A DNA stretch of 7,957 nucleotides. It comes from Desulfobacteraceae bacterium (lineage in GTDB: Bacteria > Desulfobacterota > Desulfobacteria > Desulfobacterales > JAABSP01). How positions within the stretch are numbered: position 1 is the first letter of the stretch; every line of letters begins with the position of its first letter. Both the position numbers and the translations under genes were made by a program. Positions 6,790 through 7,957 of this stretch are shown here, one piece after another. Location of the stretch: NCBI GenBank assembly GCA_011390035.1, contig JAABTE010000114.1, positions 1 through 7,957 on the forward strand, given 5' to 3'. The notes beneath the pieces are model-generated. The model was not told the origin of the DNA and searched no databases. It worked only from the letters and a program-made list of their open reading frames with translations.

Positions 6790-7257
6790 TCAGGCGTCCG
6801 GCGCCGGCTTTCTTACAGACAAAACGGCGCACTTGGCCGCGCGCACCACCCGTTCCGTCACCGAGCCCAGCAGGAACCGCTGGAACCCCTGGTGCCCGTG
6901 GGTTGCGATCACGATCAGGTCCACGCCCTCCTCCCCGGCGACGCGGGTGATCTCGTCGGCCGCGTAGCCGATCTCCACCCGCAGGTGTACGGTGAGGCTG
7001 CTATCCAGCCGCCGCTGGCGCACATTTTCAAGGGCCTCGCGGGTTCTTTCGACAAATTCCATCTGGTAGCCCGGCACATCAAATGCCATCGGCGCGTTGT
7101 GATGCGGCGCACCCATAACCGGCACCGGCGATACAACATGCACCAGCACCACCTCGCAGCCGAACTGCGTGGCCAGATCGCCGGCAGTTTTAAGGCCCTC
7201 GTAGGAAGGATCGCTGAAGTCGGTTGTACACAGGATTTTCTTCGGTGGAAATAGCAT
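6790..7257 (-). CDS. Universal stress protein, UspA family
   Basis: This is a single-domain 155-residue Usp with the usual length and fold signature. It has a first strand KKILCTTDFS with Asp13 placed for nucleotide contact, then CEVVLVHVVSPV, and the family loop ATHGHQGFQRFLLGSVTERVV (118-138). That loop fits the ATP-binding pattern [G/A]-x2-G-x9-G-[S/T], with Ala118 in the first glycine position, Gly121, Gly131 and Ser132, so nucleotide binding is plausible. The protein is expected to be cytoplasmic and dimeric and to aid survival under starvation or stress. The open frame extends ten codons further upstream, but AAGGAGG lies six bases before the ATG at 7257, which also matches the family N-terminus. 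It converges with the aldo/keto reductase gene across a hairpin and is divergent from a 66-residue gene; a good sigma-70-like promoter lies upstream. Confidence 0.95.
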   Translation of the reverse strand: MLFPPKKILCTTDFSDPSYEGLKTAGDLATQFGCEVVLVHVVSPVPVMGAPHHNAPMAFDVPGYQMEFVERTREALENVRQRRLDSSLTVHLRVEIGYAADEITRVAGEEGVDLIVIATHGHQGFQRFLLGSVTERVVRAAKCAVLSVRKPAPDA

Positions 7258-7263
7258 GCGCTG

Positions 7264-7270
7264 CCTCCTT
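7264..7270 (-). promoter_or_regulatory. Ribosome binding site of the universal stress protein gene
   Basis: Minus-strand AAGGAGG is six bases before the ATG at 7257. This decides against the longer frame that begins at 7287. Confidence 0.85.
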
Positions 7271-7301
7271 TCGGCATGGAAATTCATGGTTTCGACGATC
7301 T

Positions 7302-7330
7302 ATTATCCCCCGGGATGCGGCCAAGGTAAA
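7302..7330 (-). promoter_or_regulatory. Sigma-70-like promoter of the universal stress protein gene
   Basis: On the minus strand TTTACC (7325-7330) and GATAAT (7302-7307) are 17 bases apart, matching consensus at four and five of six positions. Transcription would start near 7295, giving a leader of roughly 40 bases before the start codon. Confidence 0.55.
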
Positions 7331-7371
7331 TGGGGTGATCTGCCCATTCTTGAAAAAAGGCGCATTTGGCG

Positions 7372-7400
7372 TTGCAATCATTCCACGCCTGGGATATAAG
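7372..7400 (+). promoter_or_regulatory. Sigma-70-like promoter of the 66-residue gene
   Basis: TTGCAA (7372-7377) and TATAAG (7395-7400) are 17 bases apart, matching consensus at four and five of six positions, in a locally AT-richer stretch. Transcription would start near 7407, about 60 bases before the ATG, so the palindrome at 7434-7447 would be in the mRNA leader. Confidence 0.55.
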
Positions 7401-7433
7401 ATTCCAGTCAGAAACACGAATCATTTTCAATGC

Positions 7434-7447
7434 GGCAATCGATTGCC
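7434..7447. promoter_or_regulatory. Perfect 14-bp palindrome GGCAATCGATTGCC
   Basis: The two seven-base halves are exact reverse complements. The site lies between the plus-strand promoter candidate and the start of the 66-residue gene, where a dimeric repressor could act as a roadblock. In RNA it could form a five-base-pair stem with a TCGA loop 11 bases before the Shine-Dalgarno. Confidence 0.45.
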
Positions 7448-7458
7448 AAACCCCCATC

Positions 7459-7463
7459 GGAGG
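7459..7463 (+). promoter_or_regulatory. Ribosome binding site of the 66-residue gene
   Basis: GGAGG is five bases before the ATG at 7469. The upstream in-frame ATG at 7430 has no Shine-Dalgarno, and starting there would put the palindrome into coding sequence, so 7469 is preferred. Confidence 0.75.
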
Positions 7464-7468
7464 CGCTC

Positions 7469-7669
7469 ATGACCCTGCAAATCGATCCGGAGAAAATCAA
7501 GGAGATCAAAACCGTCATCGGCAACATGGACCGGCTGATCGACAGCGGCCAGGACCTGGCCCGTGGAAGCATGGATCGGGAGCCGAGCCAGCGATCTCAG
7601 AACAACAACTGGCGGTATATCCGGCAGGAGCTGCTGGATCTGAAAAAGCTGCTGGACCTGGAGCCCTGA
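7469..7669 (+). CDS. Small charged helical protein of unknown function (66 aa)
   Basis: I do not recognise this protein. It is soluble-looking, with no signal peptide, membrane segment or cysteine. Residues 6-31 (DPEKIKEIKTVI... to ...DSGQDLA) and 48-64 (NWRYIRQEL... to ...LLDLE) have heptad-like spacing of Ile, Leu and Val between charged residues, so two amphipathic helices joined by a polar linker (MDREPSQRSQNNN) are likely, perhaps a helical hairpin or small coiled coil. A good promoter, a leader palindrome and a well-spaced GGAGG make it likely to be a real gene despite its size. It is divergent from the universal stress protein gene and shares its intergenic region, so a stress-linked role is possible but is only inference. 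Its TGA is followed within ten bases by a 15-bp repeat array. Confidence 0.72.
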   Translation: MTLQIDPEKIKEIKTVIGNMDRLIDSGQDLARGSMDREPSQRSQNNNWRYIRQELLDLKKLLDLEP

Positions 7670-7677
7670 CATCGCAG

Positions 7678-7777
7678 AATCCGGCTCGTGGAAATCCGGC
7701 TCGTCGGAATCAGGCTCGTGGAAATCCAACTCGTCGGAATCCGGCTCGTCGGAATCCGGCTCGTCGGAATCCGGCTC
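7678..7777. repeat. 15-bp tandem repeat array between convergent genes
   Basis: Six full units and a degenerate seventh of aatccggctcgtcgg run from 7678. Units 1 and 3 end in GTGGA, while 2, 4, 5 and 6 end in GTCGG, so the first four also form a 30-bp higher-order repeat. Units 2, 5 and 6 are identical. The array fills the gap between the 66-residue gene and the convergent right-edge gene, whose stop codon falls inside the last unit. It has no intervening spacers and so is not a CRISPR; it is a minisatellite-type array probably grown by slippage. Confidence 0.9.
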
Positions 7778-7957
7778 AGGGCGCCGGCGCGGGGGCCAGG
7801 GCGGAAGGTGGATTCAGCGGCCCCCACAGCGTGCTCAGGTAAGGCTGGTCCGACCCGATTTCCACCACCAGATTCTCCAGCAGGCCATCCGGGGTCATAA
7901 AGACGCCGATCAGATCATACCGAATCAGCTTGCCGGACGCGGAAACCTCCGCGCTTG
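7776..7957 (-). CDS. C-terminal part of an unrecognised protein (gene continues off the right edge)
   Basis: One minus-strand frame is open from the window edge to a TGA at 7776-7778 and gives 59 residues. The other two minus frames stop within about 45 bases of the edge. The translation looks like real protein: a stretch containing GKLIRYDLIGVFMTPDGL and then ENLVVEIGSDQPYL suggests alternating beta strands, followed by STLWGPLNPP and a low-complexity end ALAPAPAP. I cannot name the family from this fragment. Its stop codon lies within the last degenerate unit of the 15-bp repeat array, so its 3' end may have been remodelled by repeat growth. It converges on the 66-residue gene. Confidence 0.65.
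   Translation of the reverse strand, partial: SAEVSASGKLIRYDLIGVFMTPDGLLENLVVEIGSDQPYLSTLWGPLNPPSALAPAPAP

Noticed and set aside
447..7776. Shared word CGGAATCCG in the 18-bp ligase repeat (as its complement) and the 15-bp intergenic array
   Set aside because: The flanking parts of the units and the periods differ, so a nine-base match between two low-complexity arrays is more likely chance than common origin.
7678..7777. CRISPR array
   Set aside because: The 15-bp units are directly contiguous with no spacers, and there are no cas genes nearby.
7366..7842. A 158-codon plus-strand frame ending in NPARR-type repeats
   Set aside because: It overlaps the better-supported 66-residue gene in another frame, and its repeats come from the 15-bp array, which is open in all plus frames.

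Overview
The window is a GC-rich stretch of bacterial chromosome. It carries five fully or nearly fully visible protein genes, one very small gene and the tail of a further gene. A fused ADP-forming acyl-CoA synthetase, a class A penicillin-binding protein with GT51 and transpeptidase modules, and Gram-negative-type gene neighbours suggest a GC-rich Gram-negative bacterium. A sulfate-reducing or syntrophic Desulfobacterota lineage is my best guess. This is an inference from gene content and style; no rRNA or other taxonomic marker is present. I see no tRNA, rRNA, CRISPR array, transposase, integrase or phage gene.

Layout, left to right. (1) 1-1975, minus strand: an ADP-forming acetate/acyl-CoA ligase, truncated at the left edge inside its ATP-grasp domain, with an acidic repeat linker of seven 18-bp units. 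(2) 1976-2315: a divergent intergenic region with GC-rich hairpins and weak promoter candidates. (3) 2316-5045, plus: a 909-residue bifunctional peptidoglycan synthase of the PBP1A type, with all catalytic motifs intact and an unusual repeat- and glycine-rich insertion in its middle (OB-like) domain. (4) 5161-6716, plus: a probable two-gene operon of a YhbO/PfpI-type DJ-1 family protein and a YhdN-type aldo/keto reductase, preceded by a possible sigma-54 promoter. (5) 6718-6762: a long hairpin separating this operon from a convergent gene. (6) 6790-7257, minus: a universal stress protein. (7) 7258-7468: a divergent regulatory region with good sigma-70-like promoters on both strands and a perfect 14-bp palindrome. 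(8) 7469-7669, plus: a 66-residue charged helical protein of unknown function. (9) 7678-7777: a 15-bp tandem repeat array. (10) 7776-7957, minus: the C-terminal 59 residues of an unrecognised gene that continues beyond the right edge.

The DJ-1 family protein, the aldo/keto reductase and the universal stress protein form a small stress or reactive-carbonyl-defence neighbourhood. The acyl-CoA synthetase (energy conservation or acid activation) and PBP1A (cell-wall synthesis) look like independent transcription units. I found no convincing undescribed system. The best leads are the three separate short-period tandem repeat tracts, two coding and one intergenic, and the uncharacterised small gene with its palindrome-bearing leader and adjoining minisatellite.
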